Shown piece after piece: positions 50,386-59,026 of a stretch of 64,000 nucleotides of DNA. The stretch lies in the NCBI GenBank assembly GCA_963803495.1, contig CAWDMP010000002.1:3162001-3226000 (forward strand). The letters are read 5' to 3'. Under the pieces are notes generated by a model. It worked only from the letters and a program-made list of their open reading frames with translations, did not search any database and was not told the DNA's origin. Source of the DNA: Persicitalea sp963803495 (GTDB lineage: Bacteria; Bacteroidota; Bacteroidia; Cytophagales; Spirosomataceae). Numbering within the stretch: the first letter of the stretch is position 1; each line of letters opens with the position of its first letter. The position numbers and the translations under genes were made by a program.

Positions 50386-52227
50386 ATGAACACTAACCTG
50401 AAAAAAATATTTGCGACCCTGGTTCTCGGTCTGTTTGCAACGGCGGTAAGCATTGCGCAGACCGTTCAGGAAGGCTTCGATCAACTGAACTCGAACCACA
50501 TGACCGAAGCGGAAAACATCTTCAAACGACTCGCTGAAACTGATCCTTCGGAGGAGAATTTCTTTGATCTCGGCTACTTCTACGTTCGCACCGATAAGTT
50601 GGATGAAGCGCAGAAGTCTTTCGAGAAGGGTTTGGCTTTGGATGATAAAAGCTATATCAATCAGGTAGGCTTGGCTATGGTCGAACTGGGACGCGGTAAT
50701 CGTGAGAAAGGTAAGGAAATGATCGACTACGCGGTGAAGAGGACGCGTGGCAAAGATGCCAACGTGTTGTTTCGCGCTGGCGAAGCTTGGTCTTTGTTTG
50801 ACAAGACCAGTGATCCTGCCGAAGCCATTCGCCTGATTGATGAAGCCATTAAGAGAGATAACTCCTTGGCCTATGCATACATTGTCAAAGGAGATATACT
50901 AGATAAGAAGAATGAGGGAGGTAAAGCTGTCACTGCCTACGAATACGCCCTTGCGGCGCGTCCCAACTATGCGGTGGCTAGCGATCATATAGGACAGATA
51001 TATCTGCGGGGAAAAAACTACAACCTTGCGCTTGAATTTTTCAAAAAGGCTATAGAGCAGAATCCGGATTATACCGAAGCTTACAAGCATCTGGCCGAAC
51101 TGTACTACTTGGCGCGCCAGTATAAGCTAGCAGCTGAAAATTTTGACATCTATATTCAAAAGAGTGGCGATAAGGATCCCGAAACGGTACTTCGGGCCGC
51201 GCAGTTCGCTTTCGTAGCTGACAATTATTCGCGCGCATTGGAACTGTTAGATAGTATCAAAGGCAAGATAGATAACCCTATCCTGAAAAGAATGTACGGG
51301 TGGTCTTACTATAAGACCAACGATATGGACAATGCTATCAAGAACCTCGAAGAATTCATCGAGGTAGCCCCCACCACAAAGGACGAAGACGGCAATTTCC
51401 GCACCCTTGTGCCGGATGACTACAAGTACTTAGGCCGGGCCTACAATAAGATGGCAACTGAGGGCGAATACACAGATCAAGGTATGGAGTACCTGATGAA
51501 GGGAGCCGATATGGATACCAGCAACGCCGAGTCGTCCGTGACTTATAAAGAGATTGCTAATAACTACTACAAAAACAAGGACTACCTGAAAGCCAGTAAA
51601 GCCTATAACAAAGGTATTGGGCTGGATACGGCCAGTGCCTCCGCCAACGATTATTTCCAGCAGGGATTGGCCTACTTCCAGGGCGCGCAGACCATCACCG
51701 TGCCCGATACGGCCGGTAAGGCACTGAGCCAGGAGAATCTGGACAAAATGCCCAAAGAGTACGCAAGTCTCGACAGTATGGGCCTGGCACAAGCGAAGCG
51801 GGATCTTTATCTGCAGGCGGACTCCACTTTTGCCAAAGGTACCGTAAAACTACCCGATTGGCCCTATAACTACTACTGGCGTGGTAGTGCGTTGTACAAC
51901 GCCTACGACCGACAGGAGAATATTGACAAGGGAATTTCGGCACCTTATTACGAGAAGTTTGCCACGCTGGCCGAAGCCGATCAGACGGGTGCTAACTTCA
52001 CCCCGTACTTGAAGCTGGTGTATGGTTACCTCGGGTATTACTACCAGTCCACGGTAAAGGATATGCCGAAGGCTAAATCTTATTACCAGAAATTGCTGGC
52101 CATAGACCCTGAAAACAAGCAGGCTACCGAGTTCATCCAAACCATCGACAACCCTACGGGCGATACGGGTGCAACCGGTGTCGCTACGGGAACAGGTACC
52201 GCTAACGGAGCAAAGAAAAACAAGTAG
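50386..52227 (+). CDS. tetratricopeptide-repeat exported protein
   Basis: A 613-residue protein with a signal peptide (IFATLVLGLFATAVSIA) and about ten TPR units, for example FFDLGYFYVRTDKLDEAQKSF, AYIVKGDILDKKNEGGKAVT and AYKHLAELYYLARQYKLAAENF. The tail is Gly/Thr-rich (TGDTGATGVATGTGTANG). TPR proteins in this operon position are conserved in Bacteroidota; a scaffold role in Ton-dependent transport is conceivable (inference). A hairpin terminator follows at 52253. Confidence 0.8.
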   Translation: MNTNLKKIFATLVLGLFATAVSIAQTVQEGFDQLNSNHMTEAENIFKRLAETDPSEENFFDLGYFYVRTDKLDEAQKSFEKGLALDDKSYINQVGLAMVELGRGNREKGKEMIDYAVKRTRGKDANVLFRAGEAWSLFDKTSDPAEAIRLIDEAIKRDNSLAYAYIVKGDILDKKNEGGKAVTAYEYALAARPNYAVASDHIGQIYLRGKNYNLALEFFKKAIEQNPDYTEAYKHLAELYYLARQYKLAAENFDIYIQKSGDKDPETVLRAAQFAFVADNYSRALELLDSIKGKIDNPILKRMYGWSYYKTNDMDNAIKNLEEFIEVAPTTKDEDGNFRTLVPDDYKYLGRAYNKMATEGEYTDQGMEYLMKGADMDTSNAESSVTYKEIANNYYKNKDYLKASKAYNKGIGLDTASASANDYFQQGLAYFQGAQTITVPDTAGKALSQENLDKMPKEYASLDSMGLAQAKRDLYLQADSTFAKGTVKLPDWPYNYYWRGSALYNAYDRQENIDKGISAPYYEKFATLAEADQTGANFTPYLKLVYGYLGYYYQSTVKDMPKAKSYYQKLLAIDPENKQATEFIQTIDNPTGDTGATGVATGTGTANGAKKNK

Positions 52228-52252
52228 CAGAAGTACCATCACCGAACGAAGC

Positions 52253-52290
52253 AAAAATGGCGTTCCGAAAATTTTCGGAACGCCATTTTT
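52253..52290. terminator. perfect 19-bp hairpin terminator
   Basis: The palindrome with left arm AAAAATGGCGTTCCGAAAA and its complement, followed by ATTAAG, lies 25 bases after the TPR gene stop. A- and T-flanks allow both directions. Confidence 0.85.
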
Positions 52291-52327
52291 ATTAAGTACT
52301 TGCGAGTGATGGTATCGCTTGATCCTC

Positions 52328-52534
52328 TTACAAAGCGGGACTAACCGAGAGGAAGCAAGTGTCGAGTACGGGTTGGTGGACGGCGCTGAAGCGCTCGTAA
52401 CACCAGGCTTTCAATCGCTTCACTTCGTCGGGCATCAGCATACGAATGGCTTTGCGAAGTTCTTTTTCGAATAGTCTGCGGTCAAAACTAACTTTTTGCA
52501 GAATGATTTTGATGTATTCTAACATTGAGGCCAT
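52328..52534 (-). CDS. conserved small hypothetical protein
   Basis: A 68-residue protein (MASMLEYIKIILQKVSFDRR at the start), mostly helical and basic. I have the impression of similar short proteins in other Cytophagales, but no function is known. It is on the opposite strand to its neighbours, faces the terminator at 52253, and starts about 95 bases from the BatD gene. Confidence is moderate because of its size. Confidence 0.5.
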   Translation of the reverse strand: MASMLEYIKIILQKVSFDRRLFEKELRKAIRMLMPDEVKRLKAWCYERFSAVHQPVLDTCFLSVSPAL

Positions 52535-52627
52535 AGTATCACTTAGTTTTGGGGTTTAGAATAGGAAAAACAGAATATAATACAAACGCGCTTGTTTGTT
52601 TTTCACACTGTACAACGCCTGCATTGA

Positions 52628-54037
52628 ATGAAAATATATGTTTCGATCGTATTGATGCTGCTATTTTTTCCGGTTTTTGGCCAACAGCCTACCGATCGGG
52701 ATGTGAGCGTGGAGGTAGGTGAGAAAACCTTCGCCCTGGATGAGGCTTTTGTAATATCAGTCGTCGTAAAAAACAGCGCCCGGCGGCCTTCGATTCAATT
52801 TCCCAACCTGAAAGGCCTGGAAAAAAGAAGCGCTTCGGCCACCAGTACCACAAGTTCGGTAGCAGGCAAAACGGTGCTGATCCAAACGATCAGCCAGTCG
52901 TATCATGCACTCAGTGAAGGCGATTTGAAGATCAGGCCTGCCGTCATTTTGGTCGATGAGGCCCGAATCAGACTGGACGCGATGACCCTGTCTGTAAAGA
53001 AAAACGAGGAGGTTGACAAATCTACTGATCTCGAAAACGAAATTTTAGAAATAATATCCGATGAGACTGAATTGACGGCCGGGGACATCTTCTTGTCCTT
53101 AAAAGTTTCAAAACCAACGGTATACGTTCGGGAGGGATTCTCGGCAAGGCTGGCGCTTTATGTGGCGAAAAGTGCTCCCATCGAAATGGAATTTTACAAA
53201 CTCGACACGCAGCTGAGGGCCATTCTGAAAAAACTACGCCCGGCCACTTGTTGGGAAGAAAACGTAGGGATCGAGGAGATCATCCAGCGGGATGTGCAGG
53301 TCGGCGGACGCGCTTACACCGAATACCAGATGTACCAGGCCGTATTTTTTCCGATCACGCTCCAGACGGTACCGTTCCCGGCCGTGGGGCTCGATATGCT
53401 GCTGGTAACCCCTGACCCGGACGGGCCGGCGAAACAAAAGAAGGTGACGACGTTTTACTCGCGCCCTATTCGCGTGCTCGTCAAGCCGCTGCCACCCCAT
53501 CCCCACCGCGACCAGATCGCCGTGGGGCAATACCGGCTTCGCGAGCAACTGACCCGCCGCGCGCTGTCCTCCGGCCAGAGCCTGAGGTACTTGTTCACCA
53601 TCGAGGGCGAGGGGAACCTGGCTACGATCGCCGCCCCCGATATACCTGAAAGTCCCGCCTTTGATTTTTATCCGCCTGAGTTGAGCCAAACCGTCCAGCG
53701 CAGCTACGACAGGGTCAGGGGAGAGAAAACTTTCGACTATTTCATCGTTGCGAAGCAAAATGGTACCTTTCCACTCGGCCGGTTTTTTCAGTGGGTATAC
53801 TTCGATCCGGCCAAAGGGCGCTACGATACCCTGCACTCTGAGGCCACCGTCAGGGTGGCGGGCCGTAATATGCCTACGGTACAGATGGCAGGAGAGGGGG
53901 CGAATTCGGTTTATGATAATATCGAGGACCTCGACACTACCGAAGAATACGTCGACTACCAACGAATTATCCAAAACTTGACCAACATGGTGATCGCCGT
54001 GTTGCTGGGCTTCATGGTGTGGGTTTTTAGAAAATAA
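52628..54037 (+). CDS. BatD family protein
   Basis: A 469-residue protein with a signal peptide (IVLMLLFFPVFG), several Ig-like beta domains beginning DVSVEVGEKTFALDEAFVISVVVKN, and a C-terminal membrane helix (LTNMVIAVLLGFMVWVFRK). The repeated PFPAVGLDMLL and GQSLRYLFTIEGEGNLATI strands are those of BatD of the aerotolerance (Bat) operon. Usually batA-E lie together with a MoxR ATPase; none is next to it here, so it is a solitary copy. The downstream aroC gene starts seven bases after its stop, so the two could be co-transcribed. Confidence 0.8.
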   Translation: MKIYVSIVLMLLFFPVFGQQPTDRDVSVEVGEKTFALDEAFVISVVVKNSARRPSIQFPNLKGLEKRSASATSTTSSVAGKTVLIQTISQSYHALSEGDLKIRPAVILVDEARIRLDAMTLSVKKNEEVDKSTDLENEILEIISDETELTAGDIFLSLKVSKPTVYVREGFSARLALYVAKSAPIEMEFYKLDTQLRAILKKLRPATCWEENVGIEEIIQRDVQVGGRAYTEYQMYQAVFFPITLQTVPFPAVGLDMLLVTPDPDGPAKQKKVTTFYSRPIRVLVKPLPPHPHRDQIAVGQYRLREQLTRRALSSGQSLRYLFTIEGEGNLATIAAPDIPESPAFDFYPPELSQTVQRSYDRVRGEKTFDYFIVAKQNGTFPLGRFFQWVYFDPAKGRYDTLHSEATVRVAGRNMPTVQMAGEGANSVYDNIEDLDTTEEYVDYQRIIQNLTNMVIAVLLGFMVWVFRK

Positions 54038-54044
54038 ATAGTAA

Positions 54045-55124
54045 ATGAGCAGTACCTACGGAAAAATATTCAAGATCGCCACCTTCGGCGAATCGCACGG
54101 GGTGGGCATAGGTGTGATACTGGAAGGCTGCCCTGCGGGCGTAGCCTTCGATCCCGATTTTGTCCAAAATGAGTTGGACCGCCGAAAGCCCGGACAATCC
54201 CGGATCACGACCCAACGCAAAGAAGCCGATACGTTCGAGGTACTTTCGGGGGTGTTTGAGGGAAAAACGACCGGTACGCCCATTGCGCTCATCATTCGCA
54301 ATGAAGATCAGCGCAGCAAGGATTACGCCCACATCGCCACGCAGTACCGCCCCTCCCACGCCGACTACACCTACCAGGCCAAGTACGGAACCCGCGATTA
54401 CCGCGGGGGCGGGCGGAGTTCGGCCCGTGAAACCGCCGCCCGCGTGGCCGCGGGTGCCATCGCCAAGATGATCTTGAAAGAATTGGGTGTAGATGTACGA
54501 GCTTACGTGTCCCAGGTGGGGGAGGTTAAATTGGAAAAAACCTACCAGGAACTCAACCTGGCCGAGGCCGAAAACAATGCCGTGCGCTGGCCTGAGCCCG
54601 AAACGGCGCAGGGCGTGTTCGACTACATCGACCGCATCCGCAAGGAAGGCGACTCGATTGGGGGCGTAATATCGTGCGTCATCCAGGGTACCCCGGTGGG
54701 GTTGGGCGAGCCGGTGTTCGACAAGCTGCACGCCGAGTTGGGCAAGGCTATGCTGAGCATCAACGCCGTTAAGGGGTTCGAGTACGGAAGTGGTTTTGCG
54801 GGTGTCGAAATGCGTGGTTCGGCGCACAATGACGCGTTTTACACCGATGAAGCAGGACGCGTCCGCACCCGCACCAACCACTCGGGAGGCATACAGGGCG
54901 GAATTTCCAACGGGGAAGACATCTACTTTCGGGTAGCCTTTAAGCCCGTGGCGACCATCATGCAGGATCAGGAAAGCGTCGATGAGGCAGGTGAGAAAAC
55001 GAACGTTCAGGGAAAAGGCCGGCACGACCCCTGCGTGGTACCTCGTGCTGTCCCGATCGTGGAAGCGATGGCGGCGCTGGTGCTAGTCGATTTTTATCTC
55101 CGCCAAAAAGCAAACCGGGTGTAG
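54045..55124 (+). CDS. aroC: chorismate synthase
   Basis: A 359-residue enzyme that converts EPSP to chorismate, the last step of the shikimate pathway, using reduced FMN. Signatures are GESHGVGIGVILEGCPAG at the N-terminus, RRKPGQSRITTQRKEAD, the FMN-loop RGGGRSSARETAARVAAGAIAK and SGGIQGGISNGEDIYFRVAFKP near the C-terminus. The length is normal. It supplies chorismate for the TyrA and aminotransferase steps encoded at 28287-30427. Confidence 0.95.
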   Translation: MSSTYGKIFKIATFGESHGVGIGVILEGCPAGVAFDPDFVQNELDRRKPGQSRITTQRKEADTFEVLSGVFEGKTTGTPIALIIRNEDQRSKDYAHIATQYRPSHADYTYQAKYGTRDYRGGGRSSARETAARVAAGAIAKMILKELGVDVRAYVSQVGEVKLEKTYQELNLAEAENNAVRWPEPETAQGVFDYIDRIRKEGDSIGGVISCVIQGTPVGLGEPVFDKLHAELGKAMLSINAVKGFEYGSGFAGVEMRGSAHNDAFYTDEAGRVRTRTNHSGGIQGGISNGEDIYFRVAFKPVATIMQDQESVDEAGEKTNVQGKGRHDPCVVPRAVPIVEAMAALVLVDFYLRQKANRV

Positions 55125-55331
55125 TCAGTCTTTATTTTTGCGGCGTCGGTAAAGGCTGAGCACGAACCAGACTGTCCCCAGAAACGCCAGGGAAAGTCCG
55201 CCTAGCAGTACGTAATTGTGGGTATTGCTGTCGTCGACATCCTGCCATTTCATGAAAACGCCCACAAGCACAACCGCCATACCGATAACGAAAATCAGTA
55301 ATGCATTATAGATGGTAAGCTTCACTCGCAA
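55125..55331 (-). CDS. small membrane protein
   Basis: A protein of about 68 residues with two helices (YNALLIFVIGMAVVLVGVFM and YVLLGGLSLAFLGTVWFVLSLY) and a basic end (RRRKNKD). The start is uncertain: TTG at 55331, GTG at 55325 or a longer frame to 55385. The product LRVKLTIYNALLIF from 55331 looks natural. It is divergent from the ApbE gene, whose ATG lies 14 bases away. No function is known. Confidence 0.55.
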   Translation of the reverse strand: MRVKLTIYNALLIFVIGMAVVLVGVFMKWQDVDDSNTHNYVLLGGLSLAFLGTVWFVLSLYRRRKNKD

Positions 55332-55344
55332 TGGGGGTTGGTGG

Positions 55345-56403
55345 ATGTATCGGCAAGCAGCCAATCGTTTAATTTGGTTGATCAATATAAGTATTCTTTT
55401 CGCGACGTTCTACTCTGCCGCGCCCGTTTTTGGGCAAGCCCAGCGCTACGAATTCTCCAAAGGTGTCATGGGTTCACCGTTCTGGCTGGTCTTCTACGCC
55501 GAAGGTGATTCGCTGCCCGCCGAAGCTGCCCGCCACGCTTTCGCCCGCCTCGACACACTGAACGAAATCATGAGCGACTACCGCGACGGCAGCGAGATCA
55601 ATCGCCTATCGGCCACCTCCGGCAGCGGAAAGTGGGTGCGGGTGAGTGATGAGTTATTTGATATTCTTATGATTTCAAAAAAAATAAGCCGCCGCACCAA
55701 AGGCGCCTTCGATGTGACGGTCGGGCCGGTGGTACAGCTCTGGCGGCGGGCTTTGCGCCGAAGTGCCTTCCCCACCGAAACAGAAATCGTGACCGCTAAA
55801 CGATCGGTAGGGTACCGCCACGTGAAACTACACCACTGCCATAAATCCGTCCGACTGACGCGGCCCGATATGCGGCTCGACCTGGGCGGGATTGGCAAAG
55901 GCTATGCCGCCGAAGCGGTACTGGAGATACTTGGGAAGCTGGGGATAAAGTCAGCCCTAATAGATGCGGGCGGCGACCTCACGCTCGGCGATCCGCCACC
56001 GGGTAAGGCGGATTGGGAAGTGGAAATCAATTCTGGCGATCCAGCGGCTGGCGGTCCAGCGGCTGGCGGTCCAGCGGCGGACTCATTGACCTCGGCTATT
56101 TCGCTCACAAATGCAGGCATTGCCACCTCAGGCGCTACCTACCGCTATCTGGAACACGAAGGCGTCAGGTACTCGCACATCGTCGATCCCAAAACGGGCG
56201 TTGGATTGCGCTTTCACGTCCGCACAACCGTTCTGGCACCCAATGGTACCCTGGCTGATGCCCTGGCCACCGCGCTGAGCGTAGCCGGAATAGAAAGAGG
56301 GAAGAAGATACTGCGCCGGTTTCCGGGCGTAAAGGTGTGGTTGATCGAAACCCAGGCGGGGCGGGAGTCGGAATGGAAAACTTTAAAGGCATTAGGGAAT
56401 TAG
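55345..56403 (+). CDS. apbE: FAD:protein FMN transferase (ApbE family)
   Basis: A 352-residue exported protein: signal segment WLINISILFATFYSAAPVFG, then the ApbE domain. This enzyme attaches FMN covalently to threonine residues of periplasmic redox subunits such as NqrB/C and RnfG. Visible motifs are LDTLNEIMSDYRDGSEI, LDLGGIGKGYAAEAVL, ALIDAGGDLTLGDPP and YSHIVDPKTGVG. An unusual insert at about residues 232-246 (GDPAAGGPAAGGPAAD) is encoded by a 15-bp tandem repeat. No Nqr or Rnf gene is in the window. The stop codon is followed by a word repeat. Confidence 0.88.
   Translation: MYRQAANRLIWLINISILFATFYSAAPVFGQAQRYEFSKGVMGSPFWLVFYAEGDSLPAEAARHAFARLDTLNEIMSDYRDGSEINRLSATSGSGKWVRVSDELFDILMISKKISRRTKGAFDVTVGPVVQLWRRALRRSAFPTETEIVTAKRSVGYRHVKLHHCHKSVRLTRPDMRLDLGGIGKGYAAEAVLEILGKLGIKSALIDAGGDLTLGDPPPGKADWEVEINSGDPAAGGPAAGGPAADSLTSAISLTNAGIATSGATYRYLEHEGVRYSHIVDPKTGVGLRFHVRTTVLAPNGTLADALATALSVAGIERGKKILRRFPGVKVWLIETQAGRESEWKTLKALGN
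56041..56080 (+). repeat. 15-bp tandem repeat inside apbE
   Basis: The unit CCAGCGGCTGGCGGT occurs twice perfectly and then as a partial third copy, encoding PAAGG repeats in a surface loop. The in-frame unit suggests slippage-driven length variation. Confidence 0.85.
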
Positions 56404-56407
56404 GCGC

Positions 56408-56466
56408 TAGGTTGTTAGGTCCAATAATGGGTATTTACCTAACAACCTAACAACCTAACAACCTAA
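56408..56466. repeat. inverted CTAACAAC word repeat
   Basis: AGGTTGTTAGGT after the apbE stop is answered, after about 16 bases, by ACCTAACA followed by three ACCTAACA-type units up to 56466, next to the stop of the convergent oxidoreductase gene. The arms are complementary. This is the same layout as at 4379-4492. Confidence 0.85.
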
Positions 56467-56469
56467 ATT

Positions 56470-57810
56470 CTACACGGCAATCGTTTTGCCGGGTACCGCC
56501 ACGGGGTATAGCCCGTTTTCATCAGGCAATACCTTGGGTTTGGCATCCCAGGCCAATTTTTCCGGGAAAAGATTGATGTCGGAATTGAGTGCCTCATCCC
56601 ACTTCACCAGCTTGCCCGAGTAGGTCGCCATGCGGCCCATGATGGAGGTCATGGTACTCTTGGCGGTGCGCTCGGCGTCGGCAAACTGATATTCACCCTT
56701 GGCCACGGCAGCGAACAGCTCGTCGTGCTCGATCTGGTACGGGTTGCCGTCGCCTTTGCTATTGTGCCGGTACAGCTCTTTGCCCTTATAGTCTTTCAGT
56801 ACCGTATTGTTGTTGGCAAAACTGTCGATGCGGCCCTTGGTACCTACGAATGCTTCGTCCACGCGGCTGTAGGTACCTTCGTAGTGTCGGCACTGGCTCG
56901 ATATCGTCGTGCCATCGGCGTACACCAGGTCGATGCAGTGGTGGTCGAATATCTCGCCGTACTTTTTGCCGTCGCGCACCTCGCGGCCACCGGTACCCTG
57001 AATCTCGACGGGGTAGTCGTTCTTTACCCAGTTGGCGACGTCGATGTTGTGGACGTGCTGCTCGGTGATGTGGTCGCCGCACAGCCAGTTGAAGTAGTAC
57101 CAGTTGCGCATTTGGTACTCCATTTCGGTCATATCGGGCATGCGGTCTTTCACCCACACGCCGCCGCTCACCCAATACACTTGTCCGCCGACGATGTCGC
57201 CGAGCGCGCCATCCTCGATGCGCTTGATGGCCTCACGGTAGTTGGGCTGGTAGTGGCGCTGGAGGCCCGTCACTACGTTCAATTTTTTCTTCTTGGCAAT
57301 CTCTGCCACTTCCAGTACTTTACGAATACCGGGCGCATCGGTCGCTACGGGTTTTTCCATAAAAACCTGCTTATTCTGCTTGATGGCTTCCTCGAAGTGC
57401 CACGGCCGGAAGCCGGGAGGCGTTGCCAAAATCACGACGTCGGCCAGCGCAATCGCTTCTTTGTAAGCCTCGAAGCCCACGAATTTACGGCTATCGGGTA
57501 CGTCGATTTTCATTTTGCCTTCTACGGCCTTGCCGTTGGCATCGGCATATTTCTTGGCCGTCAGGCTCTTGAGCGAAGTGTCGAGCCGATCGCGGAAGGC
57601 GTCGGCCATCGCTACCAGTTTTACATTTTGCTTCGTGCTGAGCGCTTGGGCAGCAGCACCGGTACCGCGTCCGCCGCAGCCGATCAGGGCGATCTTGATG
57701 GTGTCGTCCACGTGGCTATTGAAGCCATAGGAAGACAACGGAGCCAGCGCAACGCCCCCGGCGATGAGCCCGGAAGCCTTTAAGAATTCACGTCGTTTTT
57801 GATTTTCCAT
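56470..57810 (-). CDS. Gfo/Idh/MocA family oxidoreductase with TAT-type signal
   Basis: A 446-residue secreted dehydrogenase-like protein. The N-terminus has the twin-arginine motif KRREFLKASG, followed by the NAD(P)-binding Rossmann motif ALIGCGGRGTG at about residue 40. The catalytic Lys-Pro motif is seen in MEKPVATD, and the C-terminal sandwich domain has DHHCIDLVYADGTTISSQCRHY. TAT-exported Gfo/Idh/MocA proteins in Bacteroidota are thought to oxidise or deglycosylate sugars in the periplasm. It is the second gene of a pair, 31 bases after the SUMF1-like gene, on the same strand. Confidence 0.85.
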   Translation of the reverse strand: MENQKRREFLKASGLIAGGVALAPLSSYGFNSHVDDTIKIALIGCGGRGTGAAAQALSTKQNVKLVAMADAFRDRLDTSLKSLTAKKYADANGKAVEGKMKIDVPDSRKFVGFEAYKEAIALADVVILATPPGFRPWHFEEAIKQNKQVFMEKPVATDAPGIRKVLEVAEIAKKKKLNVVTGLQRHYQPNYREAIKRIEDGALGDIVGGQVYWVSGGVWVKDRMPDMTEMEYQMRNWYYFNWLCGDHITEQHVHNIDVANWVKNDYPVEIQGTGGREVRDGKKYGEIFDHHCIDLVYADGTTISSQCRHYEGTYSRVDEAFVGTKGRIDSFANNNTVLKDYKGKELYRHNSKGDGNPYQIEHDELFAAVAKGEYQFADAERTAKSTMTSIMGRMATYSGKLVKWDEALNSDINLFPEKLAWDAKPKVLPDENGLYPVAVPGKTIAV

Positions 57811-57841
57811 TTTTTGATTGGTTAAGTGTTTAGTTTTAAAA

Positions 57842-58834
57842 TCAATAATCCTCGATCAACTCAGGATTGTAGTATGCATCTATTTCCTCCTTGCTAGGCG
57901 TCTTGAACGGCCGCACCAGGCGGAAGCCCAGAAAGGAGGCGCTGGTCATCCACCACTCGCTCTTGGGCAACTGGGGGTCGAGCATCTTCCAGGCGGGCGC
58001 GGAGGGCGTGCGGGCGGCGGAACGGGCTACGACCGCATCGTCGTCCCAGGAGCCGCCGCGCACGGCGTTGGGATACAGCTCGGTGACGGGCGCTACCGGA
58101 TTGGCCACGGCATTATTTGCTTCCTTTTCGTAAAAATCGGGCAGGTACTGGTCGTAGGTCCATTCCATCACGTTGCCGTGTATGTCGTGCAAGCCCCAGG
58201 GGTTCGGCTTTTTAAGGCCGATTTCCTTGTAGCTTTCGTCGCTGTTGCCCCGGTGCCAGGCGTACTCGTCCAACTTGAAGGCATCGTCGCCGAATGAGTA
58301 GGCGGTTGTGGTACCCGCTCGCGCGGCGTACTCCCATTCGGCTTCGGTAGGAAGGCGGTAAAATACGCCCGTCTTGTCGTATAGCCATTTGCAAAAATGA
58401 ATGGCGGCGTACCGCGTCATGTTGATAGCCGGGTAGCCCGCGCGCCCCATCCCGAACGACATGTCCACGTAGGGCGGACTGGGCCGGGTACTGGCGTCGG
58501 TTTTGGCTACACTCATGTCGGGGTCAGGGAAACGGTTGGCCATTTCGGCTTCCATGCTTTTAAAGGCAAACAGATCGTAGATGTCCCAGATTATTTCGTG
58601 CTTTCCCATCCAAAACCCGTCGAGCTTCACTTTGTGCTGCGGTCCTTCGTCGTCCTGGCGGCCCACTTCCGAAGCCGGGCTGCCCATCATGAATTCACCC
58701 GCCGGAATGGCTACCAAGTCGTATACCTGATCGCTGCCAGGAATTTTCTGAGTATAATCGGCGGGTTTGGTTTGGGAAAAAGCCTGACTGACGGTAAGCA
58801 GCAACAGGCCGGCAATGCAATGTTTTATGCGCAT
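57842..58834 (-). CDS. SUMF1/FGE-domain secreted protein without the enzyme cysteines
   Basis: A 330-residue protein with a signal peptide (CIAGLLLLTVSQAFS), then a formylglycine-generating-enzyme-type domain: LVAIPAGEFMMGSPASE, DGFWMGKHEI, LPTEAEWEYAARAGTTTAYSF and GLHDIHGNVMEWTYDQ. In true FGE the C-terminal region holds two catalytic cysteines. Here the region after RGGSWDDDAVV has none, so sulfatase activation is unlikely and a structural or sugar-binding role is more likely. It heads an operon with the Gfo/Idh/MocA gene. Confidence 0.8.
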   Translation of the reverse strand: MRIKHCIAGLLLLTVSQAFSQTKPADYTQKIPGSDQVYDLVAIPAGEFMMGSPASEVGRQDDEGPQHKVKLDGFWMGKHEIIWDIYDLFAFKSMEAEMANRFPDPDMSVAKTDASTRPSPPYVDMSFGMGRAGYPAINMTRYAAIHFCKWLYDKTGVFYRLPTEAEWEYAARAGTTTAYSFGDDAFKLDEYAWHRGNSDESYKEIGLKKPNPWGLHDIHGNVMEWTYDQYLPDFYEKEANNAVANPVAPVTELYPNAVRGGSWDDDAVVARSAARTPSAPAWKMLDPQLPKSEWWMTSASFLGFRLVRPFKTPSKEEIDAYYNPELIEDY

Positions 58835-59000
58835 AAATTTTATTGGCAGAACGTAGTTGATGGACGATTAGTACCGCTAAAAGAACGAAGCGGAGCGGAT
58901 TGTCCTCAATATTAAAGGTTAAAGAATCACTAAAGTACCCATTTTTAGTCTAAAATTTTTGCCTAAATCTTCAAATACCGGTTTTGACCCAAACGAGCCC

Positions 59001-59008
59001 TACCTTTG
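59001..59008 (+). promoter_or_regulatory. -7 promoter element TACCTTTG
   Basis: This matches TAnnTTTG 19 bases upstream of the ABC-F ATG at 59027. It lies in the long spacer between divergent genes. Confidence 0.5.
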
Positions 59009-59026
59009 CGGGAAATTTTTGATTGC

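Noticed and set aside
54027..55025. A 332-codon minus-strand open frame opposite chorismate synthase
   Set aside because: aroC is unambiguous and the antisense translation shows no domain.
56725..57783. A 352-codon plus-strand open frame opposite the Gfo/Idh/MocA gene
   Set aside because: The opposite strand encodes a complete, motif-rich protein; the antisense translation is valine-rich with no family features.
57842..58834. SUMF1-domain protein considered as a sulfatase-activating enzyme or GldJ/GldK
   Set aside because: It lacks the catalytic cysteines, the lipobox of GldJ/GldK and any neighbouring gld or sulfatase gene.
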